Part shown: one piece after another, positions 22,117 through 33,015 of the stretch | How the letters are laid out: each line of letters opens with the position of its first letter | How positions within the stretch are numbered: position 1 is the stretch's first letter | Assembly: GCF_001659605.2 (NCBI RefSeq) | Contig: NC_035176.2 | Span: 26,034,716 to 26,098,715, forward strand | Origin: Manihot esculenta | Lineage: Eukaryota; Streptophyta; Magnoliopsida; Malpighiales; Euphorbiaceae | Reading direction: 5' to 3' | DNA length: 64,000 nt | The notes under the pieces: generated by a model | The model's input: only the letters and a program-made list of their open reading frames with translations | Database searches by the model: none | Told to the model about the DNA's origin: nothing | Program-made: the position numbers and the translations under genes

Positions 22117-23035
22117 GCGTGGTCAAGTTTAGATCATACAACCAATTGTACTTGTGTTCAAATAATCTAAGCAATTACGGATCCAAATTATTCAAACTAA
22201 CATTATATTACTCATGCAATTAAAAGCAACAAGTCTTAATTGATTCTAATAGCAAAGCAATAATAGCATGAAGAATAAGTTGCATAATTATTGAAAAATA
22301 GAAGTTTAACAATTGAGTTTTAAATCTCCCAATTCATCACAAACTGAAAATTCTCCAACTTCAACTAGATAAAAAGATATTTAGCCACTCATGGTGGAAA
22401 AAAGAACACAAAAAGAAAGAAGAAAAGTATAGAGAAGTTGGTACCGAAAATCTGAATAAAATCTGATGATATCTTGCTGGTTGATTGCTGTCCCTTTTTA
22501 TAGGTGAGGAGTCCTAATCCTTTTTGGAGTTGGAATTCTATTTTGACTTGGTCTCTTGATGGTCTTTTAATTCCTCCTTTGTCTTTGTATTTTATCATGA
22601 ATAAAACTCCTTTGGTGAAGGATTTTCTTTGGTGAAGGATTTTCTTTGGTGTGGCTTTTGGAGTTGTCATAGGATTGGTTTTGTGGTGTTTGAAGTAGGA
22701 TAGGACTCTAACACTTTTAAAATTCTGAATTTCCTTCTTTTTCCGCACTGCTGTAATTTGTTGGAGACAGTCGATTAAGTTAGTTGATTTGAGTAAATCG
22801 CTTGCCCAAATCATTTCTGCAAGTCAATTCCAGTTTTCTACTTCAGCTTTCTGCAAGTCATTTGACCAAATCACTTCGGCCAAATCGATTTTCCAGCTTT
22901 TTTCTGCAAAATTTCTCAAAGTTTCCATTTTCTTCCTTTTCTGCAAAAATATCATAAAAACATAAATTAGACTAAAAAATGCATATTTAAACAGTAATAA
23001 TGATAATAAAAATGTGGTTAAATTATGCTTGATCA
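22117..23035 (-). repeat. 5' LTR of element B, proximal part
   Basis: This is homologous to 780-1678 and completes the LTR begun at 5977-6471. It ends TTGATCA at 23035, with GAAAC (23036-23040) as the outer target duplication copy. TATA lies near 22500 on the - strand. Confidence 0.85.
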
Positions 23036-23040
23036 GAAAC

Positions 23041-23575
23041 CAAGAATACACAGCAAGATCAATTCAAAGTTTCTCCACCATTTCCAAAAAGGTTGACTAA
23101 TAACAAAAAGGAAAGATAAGAAAAAGGAATTTTTGAAACTTTTCGCAAGATTGAGGTAAACATTCATTTACTTGATGTTATTAAGTAAATACCTAAATAT
23201 GCAAAATTTTTAAAAGAGTTTTGTACCAAAAAATAAAAGCTACCCGAGAATGAAAGGGTAAATGTGAGGGAAAATATTTCTGCAGTTATTCAAAGGAAAT
23301 TGTCTCCTAAATTTCATGATAGAGATATATTTGCTATCTCTTACACCATTGATAATCTTGGATTTAAGAAGGCCATGTGTGATATTGGAGTCTCAATTAA
23401 TGTCATGCCTTTATCTATTTATAATTTATTGAATGCTGGTCCCTTAAAAAAAGCAAGTGATATCATCCAACTTGCTAATAGATCCATTGTGTATCCCGAG
23501 GGTGTTTTGGAAGATGTCCTAGTCCAAGTTGATAGATTAATTTTTCCTATAGATTTTTACATCATTGTGAAATAA
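23041..23575 (+). pseudogene. Athila-type aspartic protease region (element C, right part)
   Basis: The frame that was cut at 284 resumes here. It shows the block PPFPKRLTNNKKER, then KIEVNIHLLDVIK, and then (ATG at 23264) a retroviral-type aspartic protease core. The catalytic segment in this lineage is CD-x-G-x-S-x-N-x-MPLSI, here CDIGVSINVMPLSIYNLL. EGVLEDVLVQVDRLIFPIDF follows, the conserved end of the Athila protease. Two stop codons occur before 23264. The expected reverse transcriptase does not follow, so the element is truncated. Confidence 0.8.
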
Positions 23576-24620
23576 AAGAAGAAAGGAAGACTCTAGATGA
23601 ATTTCTCCTTCTTGATCTTTCAAATCTTCCTCCTTTAGTTCTTCGCGATTTCTACCGTATATATGTGGGTAAAAAGTCCTTTTGTCTCGCGATTATGATG
23701 TATTTATACTCTCTTAAGGCTCCTAATTCGCGGCCTTGATGGAAAACACATAGGATTTGGACTTCTGGCAAAATATGAGGCGGGGCGCATGGAAAAAAGC
23801 GAAACACGAGGTAGACTATGAAAATATGGGTCTACCCTATGTTGTTTACTAGATGGTTCAGCCTTAAAATTTTTTAATATAAAAGAAACACAGGGCGGAG
23901 TGCCAAAATACGGGGCAGAGACAAAAACACGAAGTTACCCCATGTTTCTGTCTGTTTCATCAGAATCCCTCCAAATTGTCTCGGATTTCTCTCCAAAGTG
24001 TCTCCTTCATTCTCTGACTTATTTTGACATATAAAAACACTATAAATGAAGTAAGTAATAGACTAAAACTAAAAATCATAATTTAAACATAAAAACTCTA
24101 ATAAAGCTAATAAAAATCAGTCAAAATAAATGGATGTAGCTCCAAAACTATATGAGTAAATGTGTAAAATTTCACCACATCACCACCACAAATAGGGTGG
24201 CTAAACTGGAAGTTAAGGTTCAAGAGACTGTAGCCTAGGGCAGAGAGATGTTCGTACAAGGTCAAGACTCTATCAAGAAAGAACTCATCAAGCGATTTCC
24301 TGCAAAGGACTTCTCCTATATCGATGATGTCTTCTTAACAAGCTGAGGACAATCCAACCAATCGAGAATCTAAAGAATCTGTAAAAAATGTAGAAAGTAC
24401 CAATGTAATAGAGACTTGGGAAGAGGAGTTTGAGTATATCCGTCCCATGTAATTTTTTCCTTATGAATGAAATCTCGCCTTTTATTTTCTTGACTCTATT
24501 TTGTCAAGTTTTTTAGGATCGATACTCAACCAAAACTAGAACTCTCATCCAATTATTTTTATAGATCAATCATCAAACTAAACTTAAATAACTTGGTCAA
24601 TTTTGTTAACGAGCTAACAC
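23576..24620 (+). other. Unassigned repeat-derived sequence between elements C and F
   Basis: No gene is supported. The GC-poor sequence has patches such as GGGGCAGAGACAAAAACACG and CACGAGGTAGACTATG that look like LTR or untranslated sequence of a gypsy element. I cannot find a matching second copy in the window. It probably contains the remains of the 3' end of element C and the start of the 3' end of element F. Confidence 0.35.
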
Positions 24621-24679
24621 CCGGTCAAATGCCTGGTAATACTCGCCTTTTCACATAAAATTGCCTAAATAAAATTTCT

Positions 24680-24930
24680 TGTGGCAGATACCCACCTTGT
24701 GGCATTGTTATTAAAATGCCTTAGAAATTTTATTAAATCCAGTCATGAGCTTGGCGGATACCCGCCTTCTGGTCTTGACATAAAATGCCTTAAAGTTTTT
24801 ATTAAATGAGACTAATACTCGGTCATGAGTCTAGTGGATACTCATCTTGTGGCCTTAGCATAAAAAATTTTATTAAATGGGACTAACATCCGGTGGTGAG
24901 CCTAGCGGATATCTGCCTTATGGCCTATTC
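24680..24930 (-). repeat. Degenerate tandem repeats of 70-80 bp next to the Tat element
   Basis: Four diverged copies of a unit with the core GGCGGATACCCGCCTTGTGGC lie at about 24684, 24753, 24833 and 24903. They are separated by TAAAATGCCTTA and TTTTATTAAAT spacers. The core can fold (GGCGG/CCGCC). The location just past the integrase suggests the 3' untranslated region or LTR of element F. Confidence 0.6.
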
Positions 24931-25045
24931 TTGAGAAAAAGTGCTTTGATCGCTGATTCTTGATTTTGAGAAACCATCGTTCCTTACATACTCAATACAC
25001 ATAGCACATGAAAAAATATCTCATTAAATTTTATTGATAAAATTT

Positions 25046-26316
25046 TCATAAATTACAAATATTCCATGAATGGAGAATGACCCGGCCATCTAACTTTGCC
25101 AACTTATAAGACCCAGGGTGAATAACCTTCGAGACTCTAAACGGTCCTTTCCAGTTTTCACCTAACTTACTAGACCTGGCACTACCGCCCGTTATAGTAG
25201 TTCTTTTAAGGACTAAATTCCCTACATTAAAGACTCGTGGTTTGACTTGATTACTGAACATCCGGGACATCTTGTTCCTGTAGACCGCAATTCTGATTCC
25301 AGTCTGTTCTCGTAGAAACTTAACTCGGTCTAGGTTGAATTGCATCTCCTCGAGGTCCCTTGAAGGCTCGGGGTGCTATGTCCTAAAACTGCTTACTTGG
25401 ATTTCCATGGGAATTAATGCCTCAGCACCATACACAAGAAAGAATGGGGTTTCTCTTGTGGATGTTCTCGGGATTGTTCTATATGCCAAGGAGATGTGGG
25501 GTAACTCTTTAAGCCAGTTGTCCTTAGCTTTATCGAGTCTTTTCTTTAATCCTTGTAGGATTGTCTTGTTTATCACCTTAGTCATTCCATTGGTTTTAGG
25601 ATAATATGCCAAGCTGAGTCTTAAGTCAATCTCCCATTTCCTACAAAAATCTTTAAACTTGAAACTCTCGAATTGAGTTCCATTATCAGTGATTACTAAC
25701 TTTGGGATTCTAAACTGGGTGCATATATTCTTACTGACAATAGAGATTGCCTATTGGGTGGTAATGGACTGAACTGCCTTTGCCTCAGCCCACTTGTTGA
25801 AGTGATCCACTACCATGATCATGAACTTTCTTGACCCGATTGCTTTTGGAAAAGGATCAAAGAAGTCTAGCCCCCACTAAAAGAAAGTCCAGGGGCTTCC
25901 GATTGCTGCTTACATCTCACTGGGGGTTTGTGGAATGCTTGCATGCACCTGACATCGCCTACACTTTTGGACGAATTCCTTTGCATCTTGTATTACTGTT
26001 GACCAGTAATACCCTTGCCTGAATGCCTTTCGGGAGATCATTCGAGCTCCTTCATGACTTCCACAGTCTCTTTTCTAGATATCTTTAAGGATACACTGGC
26101 CATCATTCTCCATTATGCATCGTAATCACGGTTGAGTTGATGACCTCCTATATAAACAACCATTAATTAGTGCATATTTAGAGGACCTTCTTATTACCTG
26201 CTTGGTCGACAGTTCATCGGCTAGCAATTCATCCTCAGTTAGAAATTTATACACCGAAGTCATCCATGTTTCACCTTCTTCGATGGGAAAAGACTCCTCT
26301 CCATCGGTTGCTAGAG
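25046..26316 (-). pseudogene. Tat-lineage Ty3/gypsy integrase region (element F)
   Basis: Reading leftward there is the linker EESFPIEEGETWMTSVY. The zinc-finger end CRRCQ follows, then the catalytic core with GLDFFDPFPKA and VVDHFNKWAEA (the two aspartates) and TDNGTQFE. The ALIPMEI region and a C-terminal domain ending GENWKGPFRVSKVIHPGSYKL and HSWN come last. Several stops and frameshifts interrupt it. The order and motifs match Tat/Ogre-type elements. The left flank of element G ends at 26316 with TAGAG, the outer target-site copy. The RNase H part of the same element resumes at about 33016. Confidence 0.82.
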
Positions 26317-28460
26317 TGTAACGACCCGAAAACCAGACTGCTACTAGCACTAGGATTCAGATCGACTTAAGGTCGAGCCTACTATACATCCTGTGTACCT
26401 GATAAAAATCCCATACATGATCATACATCATTACAAAAACTTAAACATTTCCATGAAACCGAGCTCAACCTATGCATGTATCATATTGAAAATATAAAAC
26501 TCATACTAGAGCCCTCATCAAATGCTTTAGTATGGTTAACATCACATGTCTCAAGCTTGGTTCGAACATAAAACATATTTAAAACTTTTACATAAAAATT
26601 ATGTTAACAGGGATTACAGGGTAAAGAAAACTACGGCCAAGCACAATACTAATCCATTAAACATTACATATCCACAACTATTCTATGACATTAGCTACAC
26701 CAGCCACTAAGCTGACTCCCCGTGCTATCTCTGGTCCTGCAAACCCGGAAAGGGATAAGCTACAAGAGCCTACTGAGCAGAACATAAGAAAAATAGTTTA
26801 ATAAACATATGCTCATATGGAATGCATCACAGCACAAACAATTCACAACAAGATAGACTTGTCACCAGTAACCCTCTACATATCCAATGTGTCTGGCCCT
26901 CGACGGAGCTCCTCAGGACTTTCGCTTAAACATAACATAACATATCCATAAATGCCAGGGGCGTAGAATGGGCCTCGACCTGGACTTTCTCTTATCATAT
27001 TGCCAGGGGTGTAGAATGGGCCTCGACCTGGACTTCCGTATCATATCATATCATATCATATCGAGGGCTAGTGGGTCATCCAATATCCATCCACAACAAC
27101 AGTAAATTATGCAATGCATCATATTCGTGAATTCTAATGCAAAACAACCTAATCCATAAACATGGCATTCGTGATGCATGAACATGCTTAAAAAATTTGA
27201 TTACTTGGAAAAGATAGTTCAGTTCTACTCACCTCTGGCTGACGCTTGCCTAAAACTGTACCAGTTGACTCACTGCTGGCCTCAACGTTCTCCCAGGTTC
27301 GATCCTACACAAATGGACTCCCATGAGGGACCAAACATAACTCTAACAAGACTCTAAAAAACTCCCAAAAAACCCCCTAAAACATCACAAAACATGCATA
27401 GGAAACAAGCACTTTCGGTGGCAAGTTCGGCGGCTGAAGGTCCCCACAGATCCGAAAATCAGACACTTTCGGGGGCAGGTTTAGCGGCCGAAAGTCTCTA
27501 CAGATCCGAAAGTCACTAACCTTCGGGGGTAGGTTAGGCGGCCAAAGGCTGCCTCCACAGGCAGGTTCGGCGGCCTAACCCCTTCACAGATCCGAAAGTC
27601 CATCCTTTCAGGGGCAGGTTAGGCAGCCAAAGGCTACCTCCACAGGCAGGTTCGGCGGCCGAACCTGGGTTCTCCAGAATGGCAGAACCCGATTCTGCCT
27701 TATGCAGTCAGCCACCAAAACTCTCCAAATCCTCACATCCAACTCCTCAAAACATGCATACACACTCATCAAGCATAAGGGGCATAAAACTAGCCTAAAC
27801 CCCAAAGAAACAACAATAAAAACACATAAGAAAAAACATTCATAAATAAAACTAACACAAACCCTAACACCTTAGATCTAACCAAAACATGCATTTTTAA
27901 CCCTTAACCCTTTTTAAAACTTACTTAAAACATAGAAAAAGGCAAGGATCTACACTTACCTCTTGAAGATCTAAAGTAGATGCGATCCAAGCTTGGAATT
28001 GAGGAGAAAGGGTCTCCAAACTTTAAAATCTTGGATTTAAGCTTAAAACTTCAAAAACAAGAGAAAACTCATGAATATTTTGAAGGATTTGAAGGAAAAA
28101 CAACAAAATCAACAATGGAAGGGCAAGAACTCACCTTTGCCCCAAAACGGAGAGAGAAACTCTCCCATTTTCAGACTGGAGGCCTCTTATAGATGGCTGG
28201 CCAGACCACCTTTGGGGGCCGAAAGGAGCTCCCGCGGCAGCACCATGTTTGGCGGCCGAACCTGGGCTTTCCTTCCAAAACATTTTTCTTCCTTTTAAAA
28301 GTTCTTTCGCACCAAACCAACAGTAAAACCATAAAATTCATTTTGTGAAAAACATAATTTTACCCTTCTAAGAGGTTCCGACATCCAAGATTCCGGATTC
28401 CAACGGGGATTCCATCAAAAGGTTAGAATTCCGATGCCGAAGTCTAGCCGGGTATTACAT
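26317..28460 (-). repeat. 3' LTR of element G
   Basis: This 2144-bp LTR begins TGTAATACCCGGCTAG on the - strand right after the polypurine tract and ends GGGTCGTTACA-like at 26317. A TATA variant (TATAAGAGG) lies at 28192-28184. Palindrome arrays lie at about 27410-27665 and 28200-28262. Subrepeats with the core GGGGCGTAGAATGGGCC lie at about 26940-27040. Confidence 0.93.
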
Positions 28461-28475
28461 TCTCTCCCCCTTAAG
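28461..28475 (-). other. Polypurine tract of element G
   Basis: The - strand reads AAGGGGGAGAGAA immediately before the TGTAATACCC start of the 3' LTR, the expected position and composition of a plus-strand primer. Confidence 0.85.
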
Positions 28476-28547
28476 AATATTTGTCCCTGAATGTTCAACA
28501 AGCAAACATAACATTAAGACCACACATGAAAACATAAGATACTTACT

Positions 28548-29030
28548 TTAAAAGAGATAGGGGTATTGTTGGAGCAAGGACTCCTGAGTCTCCCAGGTGC
28601 ACTCTTCCATGTTATGGCGATTCCAAAGGACTTTCACCATCGCGATTTCCTTGTTCCTCAACTTTATGATCTGCGTGTCTACAATCCGAACTGGCTGCTC
28701 AACATAGATGAGATCTCCTAGGATCTCTACATTAGGTTCATTAAGAACCTTGCCCGAATCTGACACGAACTTTCGTAACATGGAAACATGGAAAACCGGA
28801 TGGATTCTCTCCATGGAAGCAGGTAAATCTAACTTGTAAGATATATTCCCAATCTTTTGCAAGATTTCAAAGGGTCCGATGTACCTTGGAGCTAATTTAC
28901 TCTTTTTCCCAAAGCGAATCACCCCTTCCATAGGAGACACCTTGAGCAACACCATATCTCCCTCTTGGAACACAACATGTTTCCTGCGGACACAAACTGC
29001 GCCACTTCCCTCTTCATAGCTGGCTACCAA
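28548..29030 (-). pseudogene. Integrase C terminus with chromodomain (element G)
   Basis: The frame contains the FQEGDMVLLKVSPM and GPFEILQKIG blocks of the Ty3/gypsy integrase C-terminal (GPY/F) domain. A chromodomain-like end follows (about residues 115-158: QIIKLRNKEIAMVKVLWNRH, then CTWETQESLLQQYPYLF). This terminal domain defines chromoviruses and its form matches the Tekay/Del clade. It starts abruptly next to the zinc-binding part at 29024-29030, so the central DDE core (several hundred bases) has been lost. Confidence 0.88.
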
Positions 29031-29371
29031 TAAACTCTCTTCAGATCTTGATACATTTTGGTGGCCCCAGGGTGAACACTGTACCTAGCATTATGAGCTT
29101 CTCTCATAATGTCTCCCTTCAAACTTATGTCATCTGGTACACATAATCTATTTTCGTACCGGAGGATTCCTTTGTTGTAGCATCTAAACTCACCATTCTT
29201 GCTTGCCTGAACAGTTCTCGCTATCTTCACTAACTCAGGGTCCTCATGTTGTTTCTGTGTCACCTGCTTCAAAAACACTGGTGTCACTCTCATATGAGCT
29301 ACTAGTGCACCTGTACCAGACAACTCTAGCTGTAAACCCTCATTAAAGAGCTTGTAAAATTCTCTCACCAC
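29024..29371 (-). pseudogene. Integrase N-terminal zinc-binding region (element G)
   Basis: The end of the RNase H-integrase tether and the first half of the HHCC module are visible (EAHNARYSVHPGATKMYQDL with both histidines). The two cysteines and the catalytic core are missing because the frame jumps into the C-terminal domain at about 29030. Confidence 0.82.
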
Positions 29372-29859
29372 CGGTCTTGTCTCTGCTATAATATGGGATA
29401 AACTGCCAAGTGATTTCCGGCTGAGAGCATCTCATACTACATTTGCCTTATCCGGATGATACTGGATCTTGCAATCATAATCACTAAGCAGTTCTATCCA
29501 TCTTCTCTGCCTCAGGTTCAACTCTTTCTGACTCAAGATGTATTGCAAACTTTTATGATCTGTAAGGATCTCACATTTTACCCCATACAGGTAATGCCTC
29601 CACATCTTGAGTGCAAAAATCACAGCTACCATCTCTAGATCGTGTGTAGGATAATTCAACTCGTGCTTCTTCAACTGCCTAGAAGCATAAGCAATTACCC
29701 CCTCTCATTCTGCATTAGCACACAACCTAGTCCCACTCGGGATGCATCACAAAATACTGTGAAATCTTCATCATTTGTAGGCAGAGCTAACACCTGTGCC
29801 GACGTCAGTCTTCTCTTTAGCTCTTCAAAACTTTCTTCACACTGTTCTGACCAAACAAA
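29372..29859 (-). pseudogene. RNase H region of polymerase (element G)
   Basis: Reading leftward, EQCEESFEELKRRLTSAQVL and FCDASRVGLGCVLMQ (RNase H start with its aspartate) are followed by [20 protein letters not shown] and [19 protein letters not shown] then follows, ending in a stop. The left end of the inserted solo LTR follows at 29865 with CCTCT (29860-29864). The same polymerase continues at 32053. Confidence 0.88.
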
Positions 29860-29864
29860 CCTCT

Positions 29865-32052
29865 TGTAACGACCCGAGAATCGGACCGCTACCGGCGCTA
29901 GGATCCAGATCGGCTTAAGGCCACCGGGACCCATAGCAAGCCAAACATTCATCCTGTATACCTGTTTAATCCCATACATGATCAACACATAAAATTTTAA
30001 ACTTTTCTTTACATTCATTCATTCTTTCATTCATTCACCAAACTCAACCTGTGCATGCACTATACATAAACATAATCATAAACATTAACCCCTCTTTGGA
30101 GTCTCATCATTGCCCCAATAGGGTGACATAACATGTATTGAGTTTGGTTACATAAGCATCATTAAAAATCATGTACTCAAAGGGATTAACAACATACTAG
30201 GGTCAAACACAACTATAAACCTCAATAAACCTTATTGCATTACATTTCTATACTATACTTTTACATTACAATATATTCATGTCCACAGCTAGCTATTACA
30301 TCATACAAAACTCTACTCCTGCTGACCTCCTGGTCTACCCTGTACCTGCAATCCTGGGGGTTAAGGGAGAGGGGTGAGCTATACAGCCCAGTGAGCAGAA
30401 TAATAACATTCAATTTAGATTTCATGCTTTCATGAGATGCAACACATCACAAACAAATCATATCAAGGATGGTATTGTCACCAATAGTCCTCTACATTCC
30501 AAAGTGCCGGGACATAGAATGGGTCAACCGGACTTTCTCTTAAACATAACATATCATAACATTCCAAAGTGCCGAGACGTAGAATGGGTCAACCGGACTT
30601 CCATACCATGCCATACCGTATCATATCACATCGTATCGTAATGAGGACTAAGGATCATCCAACATCCATCCACATCATCATCAAATTATGCAATGCAACA
30701 TATTCGTGAATTCTAATGCAACAACCTAAAATATCACATAGCATTCGTGATGCATGAACATGCTCAAATCAATATTTAATTGCTTTAAAACATAAGTGTT
30801 TATTCCACTCACCTCTGGCTGAAGCTCTAACAGACTCAGAAGCAGCTGAACTCACTGCTGGGGTCCTCGGTTCCTCGGGTCCGAACCTACACAGGTGGAC
30901 TCAAATGAGGGACCTAACATCCATGAACATGACTATAAAATACTCCCTAAAAACCCCCTAAAACACCTTAAAACAATCATAGGAAACATGCAAAGGAGGG
31001 CTGCACAGGGCACTTTCGGCGGCAGGTTCGGCGGCCGAAAGTCCCTCAAGAGCCGAAAGTCAGGCAGGTTCGACGGCACCTTCGGCGGTCGAAAGTGCCC
31101 TCCAGAGACGAAAGTCCATTTTCGGGGGCAGGCTTCGGCAGCCGAAAGGCTTGCCTCACAGACAGGTTCGGCGGCCGAAAGTCTCTTCGGCTGCCGAACC
31201 TGGTTTCTCCCAAAGGGCAGAAACTCAGCTCAACAAGCTCCCAAAGCCTCCCAAACTTCCAATCATGCATCCAACTCAACCAAAACATGCATACACACAT
31301 ACATCAACACCTAGGGGTCTCAAACTATCCTAAACCCCAACTACAACACATCAAACATGCATATCCAATACACATTGTCCATATAATCACATAAAACCTA
31401 ACAAAGCTCAACTAACTTAAACATGCCTTTCTACCCCATGAATCAACTTAAAACTTGTTTAAAACATACCATAAGCTCAAAATCGGCTCTTACCTCTTGA
31501 AGATCGAGAGAGAGATGACCTAAACTTGGAGAACCAAGGAAAAGGGCTCCTGAGTCTTCCAAGCCTCAAAACTTACTTTAATGCTTAAAAATCTTCAAAA
31601 CAACGTGAAAACCCATGAAAATCATGAAAGATTTATAGGAAGAGACTCAAAATCGGCGAGGGACGGCGGAGAACTCACCTTGGCCGAAAATGGGGAGAAA
31701 AGCTCACCCATTCGGACAAGGAGACCGTTTTATAGGTGGCTGGCCAGGCCACTTTCGGGGGCCTAACGTGCCTCCGCATGCATGCCATGTTCGGCGGTCG
31801 AACCTGGACTTCCCTCACTTATGCCTTCGGGGGCCTAAAGCACTCCCGAAGTGCATGCATGTTCGGCGGCCGAACCTGAGTCTTCCTCTCAAGACTATTT
31901 TCATTCAAAACTTAGTTTCTTTCTTGTTTAAACCCATGAAATCCATTAAAGCATTTTATAAAAATATGATTTTACCCTTCTAGAGGTTTCTGACATCCGA
32001 GATTCCACCAGGCGATAGGAATTCTGATGCCGGAGTCTAGCCGGGTATTACA
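29865..32052 (-). mobile_element. Solo LTR of Tekay-type chromovirus, copy 6, inside element G
   Basis: This 2188-bp LTR is flanked by a perfect target duplication CCTCT (29860-29864 and 32053-32057). TATA lies at 31734-31728. Palindrome arrays lie at about 31010-31200 and 31755-31885. Two tandem subrepeats with the core GTAGAATGGGTCAACCGG lie at about 30495-30605. The reverse transcriptase frame of element G rejoins across it. Confidence 0.95.
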
Positions 32053-32994
32053 CCTCTGATTCTTTTTAGTCAATCTGGTCATAGGAGCGGCAATTTTGGA
32101 GAAGTCCTGCAAGAATCTCCTGTAGTAACCTGCCAAACCCAAAAAGCTTTTAATCTCTATCACTGTAGTGGGTCTGGACCAGTTAGCTACAGCTTCTACT
32201 TTCTTGGGGTCCACCTCAATTCCCTTTTCTGATACCACATACCCCAATAAAGAGATACTCCTCAACCAGAACTCACATTTAAAGAACTTGGCATACAAGC
32301 CGTGTTCCCTCAGGGTCTGCAACACAATCCTCAGATGATGGGCATGCTCCTCTACATTTCTGGAATACACCAAGATATCGTCAATGAAGACAATAACGAA
32401 GTGATCTAAAAACTGACTAAAAACTCTGTTCATGAGGTCCATGAATGCTGCAGGGGCATTAGTTAGCCCGAACAGCATCACTAGGAACTCATAGTGTCCA
32501 TATATGGTCCTGAAAGCTGTCTTCGGCACATCTTCCTCTCTGACTCTCAGCTCATGATACCTGGATCTCAAATCTATTTTCGAAAAATAACCAGCTCCTG
32601 CTAGCTAGTCAAACAGATCATCGATCCTGGGTAATGGATACTTGTTCTTGGTAGTGACTTTGTTCAACTGTCTGTAGTCGATACAAAGCCTTAGGGATCC
32701 ATCCTTCTTTTTCACAAACAAAACTGGAGCACCCCAAGGTGAGGTACTAGGTCGGATGAAACCCTTATCTACCAACTCCTGCAACTGCTCCTTCAACTCC
32801 TTTAACTCTGCAGGTGCCATCCTGTAGGGAGGGATAGAGATGGGTCTAGTTCCTGACATTACTTCAATTTCAAACTCTATCTCCCTGGCAGGTGGTAAAC
32901 CCGGTAGCTCGTCATTAATGATCAGCTTAAGCTCATCATTAATGGTCAGCTTCCTCTTTGTTGCTTCTGGCCACTTGGTGAAGTTCACAATCAC
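32053..32994 (-). pseudogene. Reverse transcriptase of element G
   Basis: This is a Ty3/gypsy reverse transcriptase with the fingers block [20 protein letters not shown], then [21 protein letters not shown] stop near 32604 interrupts it. [19 protein letters not shown], the catalytic [10 protein letters not shown] and [17 protein letters not shown] follow, and the frame ends at TRLTKKNQR beside the solo LTR. The catalytic aspartates are intact; the stop and the nested LTR inactivate it. Upstream protease and gag are missing. Confidence 0.9.
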
Positions 32995-33015
32995 CCTACC
33001 TATATTTGATCCTCG

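Larger units (their letters stand above)
285..23035 (-). mobile_element. Element B: Athila-like LTR retrotransposon, gag only, inserted in element C
   Basis: This is a complete insertion read on the - strand. The 5' LTR is on the right (5977-6471 plus 22117-23035), then come the primer-binding site (5972-5954), a broken gag (5924 to 2085), a non-coding 3' region with a purine tract, and the 3' LTR (285-1678). LTRs begin TGATCAAGC and end with TATCA on the element strand. The two LTRs are about 1394 and 1414 bp once the insertion of element A in the right LTR is removed. No protease, reverse transcriptase, RNase H or integrase is present between gag and the 3' region, so it would depend on enzymes from another element. 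A chromovirus solo LTR (2611-4822) splits its gag. Confidence 0.85.
26317..33015 (-). mobile_element. Element G: Tekay-clade chromovirus, 5' truncated, with nested solo LTR
   Basis: On the - strand the order is reverse transcriptase (32994 onward), RNase H, integrase N terminus, integrase C terminus with chromodomain, polypurine tract and 3' LTR. This is the gene order of Ty3/gypsy elements. The 5' LTR, gag and protease are missing beyond about 33015, where Tat sequence begins, and the catalytic core of integrase is deleted. A solo LTR of the same family (29865-32052) splits the polymerase. It is the only copy in the window that retains coding sequence, and it identifies the family of the seven solo LTRs. 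Confidence 0.9.
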
